Numbered from the stretch's first letter, positions 1-10,990 are shown. The stretch is 64,000 bases of DNA from Aplectana chamaeleonis (GCA_029168955.1 JAPDOI010000966.1:124001-188000), one strand, 5' to 3'. A program made the numbers and translations. The notes: a model not told the origin generated them from the sequence alone.

Positions 1-18
1 GCACCACATACATTTCTC

Positions 19-32
19 ACTAACGATATAAC
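19..32 (+). repeat. 14-bp direct repeat, left copy (candidate PLE target duplication)
   Basis: ACTAACGATATAAC occurs here and again at 1881-1894, exactly bracketing the Penelope-like copy. Confidence 0.6.
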
Positions 33-1125
33 CAGTTCTGTACCTGCTGGTAAAGACCCATAAATTCCCGGCGGCCGAAAATCTTGCAACAATCATTCCC
101 AGCTCCATCAAGGTCAGGCCCATCATCAGCTGCGTGGGTGGCCCCACAGATAGGATTGCTTGGTTTATCAACAGCATCCTAAAACAACTGCTAGACCACA
201 TCCCGGCCCATCTCCCCAACACCCGCGCGTTTCTCGACCACCTCCATAACATTCAGCCTGCTAACCCTTGTATCATGGAGCCTTTCGACGTCACAGCCTT
301 TATACTAATGCCAGCAATGACCATGCAATGGAGGCTGTGTTCGAGCTTCTCAATGAAAATCAAGGCTCCATAAACACTTTCGGTCTGTCAATTGGCCAAC
401 TGATGACACTTCTCCAGGAGTGCCTCAAGTGCAACATCTTCAGGTGGTCGGGACAATATTTCAAGCAGGTCAGAGGTCTAGCTATGGGACAGCGCCTAGC
501 TCCGACACTTGCCATAGCTTTCATGGGAAAAGTCGAATCTCCGGTACTGGCACGGCTGCCAATGCTATACTGTAGGTACATAGACGACTGTTTCGTCGTC
601 TGTCCCACACAGGAGGAAATGGACCAGTGTTTCGAACTCATCAACAGTCAGTCTGGTAATATAAAATTCACCCGGGAAAAACCGGTGCAAAATTGGCTAC
701 CTTTTTTGAACGTCCAGGTAAATTTTTCGCAGGGCAGGTTCTCAATAAAATGGTATCGTAAACCTAGTAACAAAAAAATAGTTGTCCATTTCCAGTCAGC
801 ACACCCTTCTCAAACAAAACGGGATGTTGTCGCAAATATGTACCGCACAGCGAAATGTGTTTGTACCGGAGAAAACGAACAAAAAGAATCTGTTCAAATA
901 GCGCATGAAATTGCGGTCTTGAACGGATATCCCACCAGTTCGGTCCCACGTAGACCCAGGGGCTCAGTCGTGCGCCGGGAAGAGCAGGGTACAGCAGTTG
1001 AAGGAAGAATTCCCTTGAAAATGCCCTTCATTTCCGATGAAGTGAGCAGATCTCTGAGAAGGTGTCGAAACAAAGCTGGTCTGAAAAGCACTGTCGTCAT
1101 CGTTGATATCCCCCAAGTAACCTAA
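33..1125 (+). pseudogene. PLE reverse transcriptase, frameshifted
   Basis: The fragment would encode the RNA-dependent DNA polymerase of a Penelope-like element, which primes from nicked DNA in the nucleus. Positions 33-300 are read in one frame (RPIISCVGGPTDRIA..., then FDVTA). At about 298 the frame shifts by one lost base into LYTNASNDHAMEAV, so the palm motif A (FDVT-LYTN) is split across the lesion. Motif B is GLAMGQRLAPTLAIAF near 475. The catalytic motif C, YIDD, is at 577-588. Downstream blocks WLPFLNVQV and IKWYRKPSNKK are typical of PLEs. The second frame ends at a stop at 1123-1125, where another shift leads into the endonuclease. The catalytic aspartates are intact but the copy cannot make a full protein. 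Confidence 0.85.
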
Positions 1126-1541
1126 AACCCGCCTTATACGAAACCGTCTATATTTGCACAACTCCCAATTGTGTGGTCTGTCCTGCTGGTAGAGAGGGAG
1201 ATTGCACTGCATGCGGTGTGGTCTACATGATCTCGTGCCTGATGTGCGGCGAGCAATACATTGGAGAGACATCAAGGCCGCTCCATGTTAGAGTGAAGGA
1301 GCATCTGGACGGTAAAGATAAGCTGCGGGCATCAACAGTTCTGGGGTGTCACCGTGTTAACGCCCACCACGGCGACGACTATCCAATCAAGGTTGAGATT
1401 ATGGGGCGAGAAACTGACACACCCGCGAGAAAGACCCTGGAGGCATTTTGGATCCAGGCGAACGATCCAAAAATCAATCGGAAGGGGGAATGCCTATATA
1501 TAGCCGGAGAACTCAAGCCCTACCTCAGACTCGCATTCTAA
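1122..1541 (+). pseudogene. PLE GIY-YIG endonuclease domain
   Basis: This is the C-terminal endonuclease of the Penelope-like element, which nicks target DNA to prime reverse transcription. The frame can be read upstream of its first ATG to 1122 (KPALYETVYICTTPNC), which joins it to the reverse transcriptase and shows that it is not a separate gene. A cysteine-rich linker (C-x2-C pairs around residues 10-30) precedes the GIY-equivalent GVVY (1215-1226) and the YIG-equivalent YIGET (1257-1271). RPLHVRVKEH then carries the conserved arginine and the EH pair. A late glutamate (LEAFWIQ) matches the family's metal-binding residue. The stop is at 1539-1541. Confidence 0.85.
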
Positions 1542-1747
1542 CGTCGAGAGGTAGCGGCACCATCACCGTTCCTGGCTTCAACAATTCGTTCTATGTTGTG
1601 ATTCTCCTAGCGTGCTTCCCTGACAAGGTACGGTTATCTCCCTGGTTTCTTCACTTTAGACGAGGTTTGGGAAATAGAGTTCTTCGAATTGGGTAGAGCT
1701 TAGTCGACATTTGACCGGATAAGCGCATTTCTGATTTGCTTCTTTCA

Positions 1748-1787
1748 GGCTCTGAAGACGGCGATTCCGCCGAAACGTACGTAAGCC
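1748..1787 (+). ncRNA. Possible degenerate hammerhead ribozyme motif in the PLE 3' region
   Basis: Read as RNA, the segment has a stem I strand GGCU (1748-1751), the core box CUGAAGA (1752-1758), a stem II hairpin GGCG-AUUC-CGCC, the box GAAA (1772-1775), a two-base stem III (CG, GUAC-type loop), UA at the expected cleavage position (1782-1783), and a closing stem I strand AGCC (1784-1787). Hammerhead motifs are known from Penelope-like elements. One extra C lies between CUGAAGA and stem II, so activity is uncertain. Confidence 0.45.
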
Positions 1788-1880
1788 AGTAAATCCATCT
1801 GCCAACCTCGTGTCCGAGTTCAAACAGAAAAATCACGACTGTTTCATCATGCCGAGGTTAATAGAGAGTCGAGCATGGAG

Positions 1881-1894
1881 ACTAACGATATAAC
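1881..1894 (+). repeat. 14-bp direct repeat, right copy (candidate PLE target duplication)
   Basis: This is an identical copy of 19-32, directly after the element's 3' region. Confidence 0.6.
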
Positions 1895-2584
1895 GTTGTT
1901 TTGGAATTGTTTATGAGCATCTGAAGACTCGCCACTCTCCCAGTTAAATTTTTCGAAAAATTTCAAACCAGTTGAATTTTCTCTAAAATTCTTTGGTGGA
2001 ATCGTAGGGCTGCCTCAAAAATTTCACACGAGCAGAAACAACCGAGAAAGTCGTTAAACGCGGTAAACAGTTCCTAAATTGGGCGCCGCACAAAAACGGC
2101 GGCGGCCGCAGCCCGCCGCCGCCTTTTTACCCTTGGCAGCCGACCGCACTGTAAGTAGACCTGAAATTTCGAAACAAGGACTTTCATATCAACCTTACAG
2201 CAAGTTTAAGCCTAGCTATTCCTGTGACAGATTTTTCCGGCCAGTTGCACCTGAATTCACGATTCTCGTCAAATTGGAAACATCGACGAGAAAAATCATT
2301 ATCGCATAATACTCATAAAAACTAGATAAAGAAAAAGCAAACAGAGGTTAAACATTCAGCTGAAAGGATCAATCAACGAAAGTAAGGCGAGAAGACGAGA
2401 AGGAGTGACTCTACGCAGAACAAGCATATACTGTCCACGAGAAGATTACAAGTTAATCGGAAACTATTATTTCTGCTCTAATCATTTCCACAGCTACTGT
2501 CTCTACTGAGAAAGTGTTAATTGTTGATTTATGAGGGGCAGGGTTCATGAACCTAGGAGGGTCTCTCCAAAGTCACTCAGTCGT
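1895..2584. other. No recognisable gene or repeat
   Basis: The stretch is AT-moderate, with one short open frame (2079-2309) that matches nothing I recognise. Confidence 0.4.
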
Positions 2585-2652
2585 GGATGCGTGGCGTAGG
2601 GCGATGTCGCGCTGCTCTTTTCAGTGCGATCGCGGGTTCAGATCCGCACTCA
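2585..2652 (+). repeat. tRNA-like segment with A- and B-box look-alikes
   Basis: TGGCGTAGGGCG near 2590 resembles an A box. About 33 bases later GGGTTCAGATCC resembles a B box. I could not close an acceptor stem. This fits the head of an old tRNA-derived SINE better than a working tRNA gene. A second segment at 3158-3195 begins similarly (GACGCGTGGCGAGCG). Confidence 0.3.
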
Positions 2653-2698
2653 TAGACTTTTACACAAGCAAGTGCATAAGTTCATGATGAGAATAAGT

Positions 2699-2853
2699 GG
2701 GACAGGGGTTGTCTACACACCAAGGGAGGAGTTGTCCCGTTTTTGCAGCTTGAAACGTCATGCCGCTCCACGTGAGCGAAGTGGTCCCGAGTGGAATTAG
2801 AGCCGCGAAAGGCGGGACAACCCCTCCCTCGGTGTGTAGAGAGCCCCTGTTCC
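2699..2853. repeat. Inverted repeat with 41-bp arms (MITE-like)
   Basis: Arms at 2699-2739 and 2813-2853 pair with only a few mismatches (GGACAGGGG... GTTGTCCCG). The spacer is 73 bp. No coding content. Confidence 0.7.
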
Positions 2854-2867
2854 AGAATTAGTTCTCG

Positions 2868-2950
2868 TGCGTTGACATCATAGCAGTTTGGTGCAGAGCG
2901 TTGTGTCGCTGTTTATGAACCGGCGTTCGCGGGTTCGTTTACCAATGGTA
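2868..2950 (+). repeat. tRNA-like segment, probable SINE relic
   Basis: TAGCAGTTTGGTGCAGAGC resembles an A box and GCGGGTTCGTTTACC a B box, but no complete cloverleaf forms. Confidence 0.25.
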
Positions 2951-3567
2951 GCCATTTTTGCGAACGATTATGTGGCAGTTCACATTTGGTTCGAGGGTAA
3001 CTTCGATGTCTCACACCACAATTCTTCTTGGTTATCGTGACATGATCACGGTTCCTAACTCTCAGTTTCGGCTAGTTTACTACCACCCCATCTTTTTCAC
3101 CATAATTCCAAAACTGTAAACTTCTCATCCAATTCGGCCGTAATGATGATGCAACCAGGTGGACGCGTGGCGAGCGTGTCGGGCGTAGTTGCGTCGCAAG
3201 CCAGGCAAGAAGGATACTATAACTTTCTAAGTTCCCTCAACACAACATCTCCGTCAAGTGAGAGAATCTAAACATTCTGAGCATGAATCAAATCTGCTGA
3301 GGGGAAAATATTGCTCAAAACCACTTACAAGCAAAAAACACCAGCGGAAGTTTGAAAGTTTATGCGTTATTATTCTAAAATTGGAGCGAAATGTGCGGAG
3401 AAAATATCAATAATAATCAAGAGCAGAATACGTTCCTGCCCTCACACGAAACAAGACCGATAAGAGGCACACTACCCTCTCTATTTGATAGCGCTAGTGG
3501 TATTCCCGTGGTCGTCGAATGGACACCTGATAACGGTAATAGAAGGAATTGAACGACATCTTGGAGG

Positions 3568-3650
3568 AAGTGTTCACGATGATTTTGGGCCTTGAGTTTC
3601 ATACGCATTAAATAATGCGTTGGCCACTATGTGTTACTGAAATCATTGAA
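3568..3650 (+). repeat. Fragment related to TTAA-element family D
   Basis: AGTGTTCACGATGATTTT is followed by a diverged version of the start of the elements at 29233 and 38267, including GCGTTGGCCAC and GTGTTAC. The element end is not preserved. Confidence 0.35.
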
Positions 3651-3689
3651 AAAAAACTGCAAAAAAACGTGTTCAAAACTAGGTGAAAG

Positions 3690-4600
3690 TCTTTGACTTG
3701 CAAAGGAAGTGTAGAAAGCGTATGTCGGATCTGCGGAAACGAGTTGTATTATCAGCACCTTTTGTGCAACTATAGTAAAACTTTGCAGTGCCCAGCCCCG
3801 AGTAGGTGGCATCAAAAAGTTATCAGCGTTTTCAAAGTTTCGCGAAAACGTTGGAGTACCCAACAGAAAATTTTTGTGAGTGATTTCTGAAAAAGTTCGG
3901 ATTTTGCTCAAAACCTGTGTGTAGGGATAATCTAGGGTGATGAAAACGAATCTGAGGTCTATTTTTCGAAATTCTGAAATCTACTGCAGGTCGCGGTAAG
4001 TAATGTGCCGTTTAGGGGCGAAACCTACCTTAATAGTTTAAAACTCGGCAAGTGTTCATCAAATTCGTGTTCACCACACCAAATGACTTCCGCATACAAA
4101 TTTTGACTCCAATCTGAGACTTTGATCAAACTGTACACCCACCTAAAATCTACGATAATCGCTAGAAACTCGGCAAACGGACCACAGAAAACCAACCTGA
4201 GAGAATTTTGAGTCAAATCTGGAACATTTTTCTGAAGCCCTTTCAGAACCCCTAGTTGAAATACATAAGTAACCACTCAACCAAAATTTCGTACCGAAAC
4301 GCTATCAGTCTTTACAAATTTCGATAAATGTGCTTTTACCGAAACTTTCCCCAAGGTGGTTGTTTTGGACGCTGAACACGATTATGAGGTCCTATTCCAG
4401 ATTTTCGAAAGTTTACTGAGCGTTTTGGAAGGTACGAAAAGCACAAAAAACGTTCGTTGCGCTTATAACTTTTGTGAACCAGCGGCTGGGGACGGGGTAC
4501 TGCACAGTTTTGCTACAGATGCTCCAGAGATTCTAGCGATACAACTTGTTTCCGCAGATCCGAAACACGCTTTGTATACTTCCCTTGTTAGACTAGCTGT
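3690..4600. repeat. Diverged inverted pair of a dispersed repeat
   Basis: The reverse complement of about 3697-3830 matches about 4460-4590 over roughly 115 bp at about three quarters identity. The core is GTTTCCGCAGATCCG. Part of 3935-3985 also resembles 4365-4410 in direct orientation. The two arms have open frames ending in similar peptides (IQLVSADP, then YTS), which follows from shared descent and does not show a gene. Confidence 0.5.
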
Positions 4601-4609
4601 CCGAGTTGT

Positions 4610-5780
4610 CGGTTGTTGCGCCCGGCGAATAATAAGGCTAAAGCCAATTTGGAAAATTATCTTGTGCATATTGGTATTAGATAAGAACCAGAAAAAATAA
4701 TGTTTTCGTAGAAAGTCAAGAATTTCATTTCTGAAGCGTGTTTTTTTTTCAAATTCTCCGTCCTCTTAGCTCTACTCGGGCGCAAAGAAACCGTTTCAGC
4801 TAATAAACATAAGAGATGAAAAATAATCGTGAACACTGCCTCTAAGTGAGCGCAATCTGAACACACATCTGACGCTAATTGACCACAATCAAGCGCATAA
4901 GGTAGACCTGACCCTCATTTGAGGAAGTTGTAGCCCGTCCATTTCATCCGAATATATGTTTAGACAATGTCCACATTCAATGCCTGTCGATTACCCATTC
5001 ATTTCGAAGACAAGGAGGATACACTTTCGACTCAATAACAAAACGATTGTCCAAATCGGACTCAATAATCACTACGTATAAGAGGGGGACGTCAGTGACT
5101 CGCAGTATTTGCTCCTCGGTGCTTCGTATGCCGGCCGAGCTTAACCGTATTTTTCAAGAAGGCACTGTCGTGTTACCACATGCTGCTCGGCGAGCTAGCC
5201 GCATCGCATGTCAGTGTGCCGCTCGCATAGCGTATCGTTGTGCTGCTGCCATATGTAGCTCTGAACTGCCTTGCAGCACGTGCTCCGGCGATAAAATTTG
5301 CAGCTTGTTCTACTGTTTGGAGTACTTGTTCCTGCGATAGCCGTTTGATGGGAGTGGTCACTTGAGTTAAACGCACATTCGACACGCGTTGGAAGAGGAC
5401 CCTCTGGAATAGGAGACGTCCTGAAAAAAAGTTCTTCTGAGAGTTGTGGGTGATGGATAGAGTAACATTACTGTATGTTGAGTTTCCACTATGGAGCTTC
5501 CGATATTACATGAAAAAAGAAAAAACAATCGGAACTACCTGTAACTTACTAATAGGAGCAGCTAGAGTGAGTTCATATGCTCGGCACACTTTAAGCTACA
5601 ATGAAGTTGCCCTATACAACGTTTGATGGTTTGATCCTGGACCATTCGTGAAATCGTTGAAAGTCGTTTCCGAGCTCATTCTGCATTCCATTCCTCTAAT
5701 AACTTGATTGAAGATGCCATAGCCAGCGAGCAGGAATGCGCGACAGGATAACGCTTGGGAATACTAAACTACGAAGGAAT
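4610..5780. other. No confident feature
   Basis: Several short frames exist. The minus-strand frame at 5173-5385 is alanine-rich and could be an exon, but I see no paired splice context and no family match. Confidence 0.3.
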
Positions 5781-5787
5781 GCTTGGG

Positions 5788-5815
5788 TTGCGGGTTCGAT
5801 TCCCGCAATGCAACT
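5788..5815 (+). repeat. B-box hairpin resembling a tRNA T-arm
   Basis: TTGCGGG-TTCGATT-CCCGCAA forms a perfect 7-bp stem with a canonical B box. No matching acceptor or anticodon arm lies upstream. It is more likely a SINE or tRNA-pseudogene remnant. Confidence 0.35.
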
Positions 5816-6339
5816 TCTAGAAAAATAGTTTTGCATTTATTCGATTCATTATCCAGGAGGTTTCTCGTTCACACTTTGACTTGCTTTTTCCAATCTTATT
5901 TGATTTACAATTTCTATCGCGTAAATCCCTGTACATAGTGTAAGAGCATTTACTCACCTTATTCGAAAAATTATTTTTCTACATTTTTGTGCTCGCATTT
6001 CGGGTTCGTTGAGAAATATTGTAATGTGAGCATCTTATAACTTCGTATTGCTTTGCTCGAGCAAAGGAAAACATTTTTTGCGAGTCATCGTAGAAAAAGC
6101 GTTGCCATTGTAGGAAGCAAAGCGATGAAGCCTTTCTTAAAAAATATCATCATGGCCGCAGTTTGCATTTTCAGAAGGCGTCGATCGATTGCCCGATACA
6201 TCTGCTGACCCTTCATCGAAAACTACTGAACCTGGCTCGATAACGCGGAAATTTTTCTTAGATTCTGTGGAGTGCGAGGGGGAAATGAGTAAAATGCGAA
6301 AGTAGACGAAAAAAATTTTTAAAAGAAGTAAGGATAAGG

Positions 6340-6620
6340 TTTTCGGCGCCTCTGGGGATGGACCACATATTCGACTTCCATTCGGAATCGTATAGGCTTT
6401 TGAACATGTATTGGGCCTATACAATGACTTGCGGTGGCCACCCGATGTTCAAGTCAGTGATTCTATCCCCCCAGACAAGTCCGGTACCAATTTACCGACC
6501 CCGGACGGATATAAGGTTCGGTTGACCCTGAGCTAGGATCGATCACTCAATCGTGTGCGTGACAGTGGCTCCTCTTGCCACTGTCCCACACACGTGGCGA
6601 CGAGACCGTCGCGTCGCCGT
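6340..6620. repeat. Candidate interspersed repeat with an 18-bp hairpin
   Basis: A compositionally distinct block ends in a hairpin with arms 6552-6569 and 6577-6594 (core GACAGTGGC / GCCACTGTC, loop TCCTCTT). It looks like a nematode dispersed repeat to me, but no second copy is present here to prove it. Confidence 0.3.
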
Positions 6621-6948
6621 GGAAATAGCAGATTTTGGAAGTGTGAATGCCCAATCGCGGGAAGTTGGCGACCACGCACCTTTTACGTACACATTCTAAT
6701 CGACGCCTGTTTCATGTTCGCGGTGTCGCGCAATTGGTTAGCCATTTATGATAAAAAGGTGCATTGTGCTTTGCCATTTAACTTTAACTTTATTACACGC
6801 CCTTGCAGACGTGTAGAAATATAGAAAGGGCAAAAAAACGAAAACATCGAGAAGCTCGAAAAATGACAAGTTTCGAAAGGAAAAAGCGTAAAAGGATTGA
6901 TAGATCGTTTCTTGACAATGAAGGTAATTTTTGACAAGTGTTTTGAAT

Positions 6949-7745
6949 TTAGTGAAGTTGATCGGTATCTGAACAGTATGACTCATCTTCAAGTACATAT
7001 TCCATGCCGTCTCTGAAGATGGAGAAGCTGCGCCCCAAAGAGGTGCGCGGCTGACGGAATTTAAGCTTGGACCTTTCTTCCCTAGTATTTGATTCAACCA
7101 GTTTGAAAAATGAATGAGCTTTGAGACCCAGTCTTCCAGTTATAATATTATATACCAAAATTAAATCATTTCTTTTATGTCTGTAATGTAGAGTATCCAA
7201 ATTAGGCATACGATTTCTCACTATGCCACGGGAATACTCCCTATACGTGAAGCCAAGAGACCTTATGAAGACCTTCCTTGTGAAGTTGTTTTTGCACTCT
7301 TTCTAGTTTGGCAACGCAGGTTTTTTAATGAGGAAAGTAGATACAGGTACCATATTCAAGAACAGATCGAACGTAAATTTCATAGGTTGTACCCAAAAGC
7401 AATGGACCTTTAGTTTTCAGCGATTTGAACAGAAGGAAAAGTTTCTGTTCAGCTTTCGCAACAATACTATCCAAATGCTTATCAAAATTCAATTTCGAAT
7501 CGACAAGAAACTCTAAATCTTTAACTAGGTTAACATGATGGAGTATTGAACCATCGATATTGTACCCGCTCTTCCGGATTAGTAGTTCTACCCAGGTGTA
7601 GTAATTTACTTGACTTTTTTGAGTGGGAAGAGGGAGAAGGTTTTGTTTAGACCATTGAACTACATTGTCAATTGTGATTTGGATCCTAGTTTTATTGTCA
7701 CCCTCAAGTGTATCGTAGATTTTTTTAATGATAATAACCATTCAT
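6949..7745 (-). pseudogene. CR1/jockey-like LINE reverse transcriptase, C-terminal fragment
   Basis: Read on the minus strand, the first frame (7741-7325) has VVQWSKQNLLPLPTQKSQV, then NIDGSILHHVNLVKDLEFLV and DSKLNFDKHL, then YVRSVLEYGTCIYFPH. These are thumb and connection blocks that follow the catalytic motifs in CR1/jockey-type LINEs. The frame breaks near 7280 inside a block reading LERVQK then FTRKVFIRSLGFTYREYS. It resumes as MPNLDTLHYRHKRNDLILVYNIITG (7210 down to 6949). The catalytic motifs A-C are absent, so only the 3' part of the element is present. At least one frameshift and internal stops make it dead. Confidence 0.75.
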
Positions 7746-7804
7746 GATAATAATTGTTCTGGATTATGATTGTTTTGCCTACTTATACTGATTTTTGCCT
7801 GAAT

Positions 7805-8140
7805 CAACGTGAAAAAAGAGGAATTTGAACCAGGACATATGAAGCGGTCGCCGCTTTCGGTCGCGTCGCCGTGTGCACTGCATGGCGCCGCGATCTGGCC
7901 ATCTCAGTCGCCCAATCGCGCGATTGGGCGACTTTTCCCGCGATCTTGTCTGAAAGGCCGGCGCCCAGATCGCGCGACGCGACCAGATCGATACACAGTG
8001 TTTTCATTCGGTCGCGTCGCAGAGCGATCGAACTCTGAAAGAGGCCTTATACATTCAAATGTTGAAACCGTGCCGCAATAGGTCGCTGTCTCGGGCATAG
8101 GTCGCAGTGTGGCGCACTGCGACCGATGCCCGCGACAGCG
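7805..8140. repeat. GC-rich palindrome cluster
   Basis: Two strong palindromes lie here: a perfect 28-bp one at 7906-7933 (AGTCGCCCAATCGC and its complement, no loop) and a hairpin with 26-bp arms at 8084-8109 and 8115-8140 (loop 5 bp, two or three mismatches). GGTCGCGTCGC recurs in both orientations around them, so the whole block may be one large imperfect fold-back. Confidence 0.65.
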
Positions 8141-8602
8141 TCGGAGTAATTGGTTCAGTGCGCATTTCCTCTGTTTTTCTTCTTTTTTTATAGTTCCTTC
8201 TTTCTATTCTCTCCTGGGGTCTTCACCTTATCTTAGATGTATTATTTTTGAAGCCTGCCTCTTTATAGAGCTGAAACTGAACTGATTTGCTGTTGATTCT
8301 TGGTTATTGATTTGTCTGCGATTGTGCGGCCGATAGTGCTTGTCAGACGTAAGTTGGCGTGATGTTTGGCCTAGCACAACTGGCCCTCAGCGACTGCGAC
8401 GTCGTTCTGGTCTGCGACAGCGACAGGGCTGTGGCAAAGCATAACAATGGTCTCAGTGATTGTTTTCCACGAGATTACAAGTTCTCATTGTCAGAAAATA
8501 CCAACGAATTTCAAATTCATCTTTCTTTTTCGCCATCGACTGTATGTTTTGACACGTTGACGCAGCCTGTCGAGGCAGAAATTTGTGGTTCCAACCTGTC
8601 AA

Positions 8603-8748
8603 AATGAAGTCTGTCCGAATAAGAATGTGCGCCCAAGTGGTCGGCGCGTGTGTCAAGCCGAAAAAACGCCTCTGCGATGGTGGTTCGACATGCACGCCGA
8701 CCGCGAGGGCAAACACTCTCATTCGGACAGACTTCATAACCTGCGGTG
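8603..8748. repeat. Inverted-repeat MITE-like element
   Basis: The termini read ATGAAGTCTGTCCGAAT and its complement, and arms of about 55 bp flank a short spacer. The tip sequence (TGTCCGAATGAGA) is shared in part with the element at 27795-28091. Confidence 0.65.
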
Positions 8749-8759
8749 AACATGTCAGT

Positions 8760-9488
8760 ACGCGTGAATTCACCTTTGCTGGCTTATTTCTCATAACTAG
8801 AATGGATAATCTTCTAATCGTCCTCCATACAGTTTTCCACGAAAACGCTCTTTCAAGTGTCCTTGCGAATTAAAAAAAATCTCACTTCACAACAGAACAA
8901 AATAACCAAATTGAAATTGTCTCTATGCGTAGTGCAACTCCTAAGCAAGCGATTCTCAGCCCCGAACAGCCTGAAAACTCGGCTCCTCTCAATCTGTGCT
9001 TCGACTTCTAATGTTGTCCGGGCCACTGCCGTTCCTGTCCGGGCTCCTCCAGTTCCCCGGTTTCGCATGAGATACATTTCCTCTAAGTTTTTCTACGAAG
9101 TTTTTGATAGGTTGCGGTAGGTGGCTATTAAGAAACTGTCAACCAAGTCAACGAATTGTTCATAATTCTCTTACAAAACATTATAAAAAACGAAAAAATC
9201 TTTATTCAGAGTCTGAATAGCAGGCATAGTAGGCAGCTTTACCAGTTAGCTTCCATAAACGCCGTCGAAGCATGTGGCGATACAGCTCTATACCGAAAAA
9301 TTCGGCTTCACACTGAAAAAAAAATAGAAATCTCAGTGATCTCGGTGGCAAAAATGAGCGTTTGGACATATGCCGTTCAGACGAAGTCGGCTCCGAGCCG
9401 ACTACCTCTCAGAGTTTTTACCCAAATCAAACCAAACATTTCACAATTTCAATGATTCAGGGCCTGTAGGCAATGTTCCACTCGCAGG
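8760..9488. other. No recognisable feature
   Basis: Only short, unmatched open frames are seen. Confidence 0.4.
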
Positions 9489-9904
9489 TTAAAGGCAGCG
9501 TGCACGCTCGTAAACGTGGTTGGGATAACAATGTGAATCGAACCGTATGGCTTACAACACAATGCCTACGCATTTTGAAGTAAATCAAATGACTCCACAA
9601 TGCCGCTACATAAGTTGAAAGGTTAGCCCCGCCCTGTATTTTCACGCCCCTTGTAGTTCCTCTTTTCCTCCAAAGCAACCTACCAACAGTACCGACGGTG
9701 AATATGACTCAGCAGCTTTGCGTTGCAGGAAAAGGGCAAATACAAGGGGCGTGAAAATACAGGGCGGGGCCAACTTCTAACTCATGTAGCGGAATTGTGG
9801 GTCGTTTTTGACCCTTCAAAATGCGTAGGCGTTGTAATCTGGGCCATGCCATTCTATTTTCGTAGTTATCTCAATCATGTTTACGAGCGTGGATGCTGCC
9901 TTAT
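9489..9904. mobile_element. TTAA fold-back element, family E
   Basis: Two arms of about 180 bp (9489-9677 and 9726-9904) are near-complementary, with conserved blocks such as CCCCGCCCTGTATTTTCACG. The left edge is TTAA followed by AGGCAGC. The right edge is GCTGCC then TTAT, a one-base decay of TTAA. No coding capacity. A lone half of the same family lies at 35420-35592. Confidence 0.75.
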
Positions 9905-10309
9905 GAAATTCCGCACGGTGCGATCCCGCAAGGTCGCGGCATAATCGAGACCCGTGCTGCAACCGCGGAACTATCAGGATTCGCATTGGAGACTCGGCAC
10001 TGGATCAAATACCTTTCAGCAATCAGCTCTGTCAAACGTCAACGGGTGGATCCGCGGCAACCGCATTCGCCATCCTAGGAACAATGGCAAACACATGTCC
10101 TTTAGCAACAACAGTTGCTATACTGTTGCCATAAGAAGCATGCCTAGCTTGTAGAGTGTGACTGCCTGAATCGAAAGCAGAAAAAGTCGAGCAGACTCAC
10201 AACTAATTGTTGCAGTTGATATTTGCTGTCTGGTATACTCGTACGTTTGCCGTTCCGGATGAATTGCAACACCTGCAACGTATGAGAAAAATATGACATG
10301 CTTTAAATT

Positions 10310-10404
10310 ATTTACCAGTTTAATAATTTTAATTCATTTTATTTTTTATTCATTTATTAATATTTATTTATTTATCTCTTTATTTATTCATCTATTCTAT
10401 TTAT
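10310..10404 (+). repeat. TTTA/TTTATT microsatellite, left part
   Basis: Degenerate TTTA repeats that resume at 10859 after the inserted element. Confidence 0.85.
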
Positions 10405-10858
10405 TTAAAGGCAGTGCTCACGATAAATTTCACTTCCGATATCTCCACGGCTTACGGAAGGTCTGGTGCCCTATGTAGCAAGGCATGCCTAAAAAGGGCA
10501 TGAAAGACGCGTTTTTGAGCAAAATAGGTCCTCTCTTGTTTGTGTTTATTTTTGAGCGTGGAGGAATTGACCGCTAGATGGATGATACCTATCAGTGCAA
10601 TGAAGTAAACAGCTCACTTATTAGCACTTTTTTCACTTGATCACTCCTCATCATCCGAGTCTTCATTTGTTCCTTTCGAAGGGCGGATCTGGGGCCCGGG
10701 GCGTGTCTGGGGCACCAAAACGCTTGTTCGCAGCCGTTGTTTTGCCACTCCTGGCTCGTTTTCTACCATTCCTTCGGCACTGGGAGCCTAGGATCCTTCT
10801 CCCTATCATTTTAGTGTGGAAAGTCAACAAGGATGATCATCGTGAACACTGCCTTTAA
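10405..10858. mobile_element. TTAA element inserted in a TTTA microsatellite, family F
   Basis: The left end is TTAA then AGGCAGTGCTCACGAT. The right end is ATCGTGAACACTGCCT then TTAA. The tips are those of families A and D but the interior differs from both. It interrupts a TTTA tract, which supplies an obvious TTAA-like target. Confidence 0.75.
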
Positions 10859-10883
10859 TTATTTCTTTTATTTATTTATTCAT

Positions 10884-10915
<32 letters not shown>

Positions 10916-10955
10916 TTATTTATTTATTTATTCATTTCTTTATTTATTTATTTTT

Positions 10956-10990
<35 letters not shown>

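Larger units (their letters stand above)
33..1880 (+). mobile_element. Penelope-like retroelement, 5'-truncated copy
   Basis: This is a Penelope-like retroelement (PLE) fragment with reverse transcriptase followed by a GIY-YIG endonuclease, the diagnostic PLE order. Homology to the reverse transcriptase starts just after position 32, and an in-frame stop lies in the flanking repeat at 29-31. The copy therefore looks 5'-truncated at insertion. The coding region is split over three frames by two indels (about 298 and about 1115). A 3' untranslated part of about 340 bp ends at 1880 and contains a hammerhead-like motif at 1748-1787. A perfect 14-bp direct repeat flanks the copy (19-32 and 1881-1894). 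The family assignment is firm. Calling the outer repeat a target duplication is inference. Confidence 0.85.

Noticed and set aside
5730..5816. tRNA gene
   Set aside because: A perfect T-arm with a canonical B box, but no acceptor stem, D-arm or anticodon arm could be paired with it.
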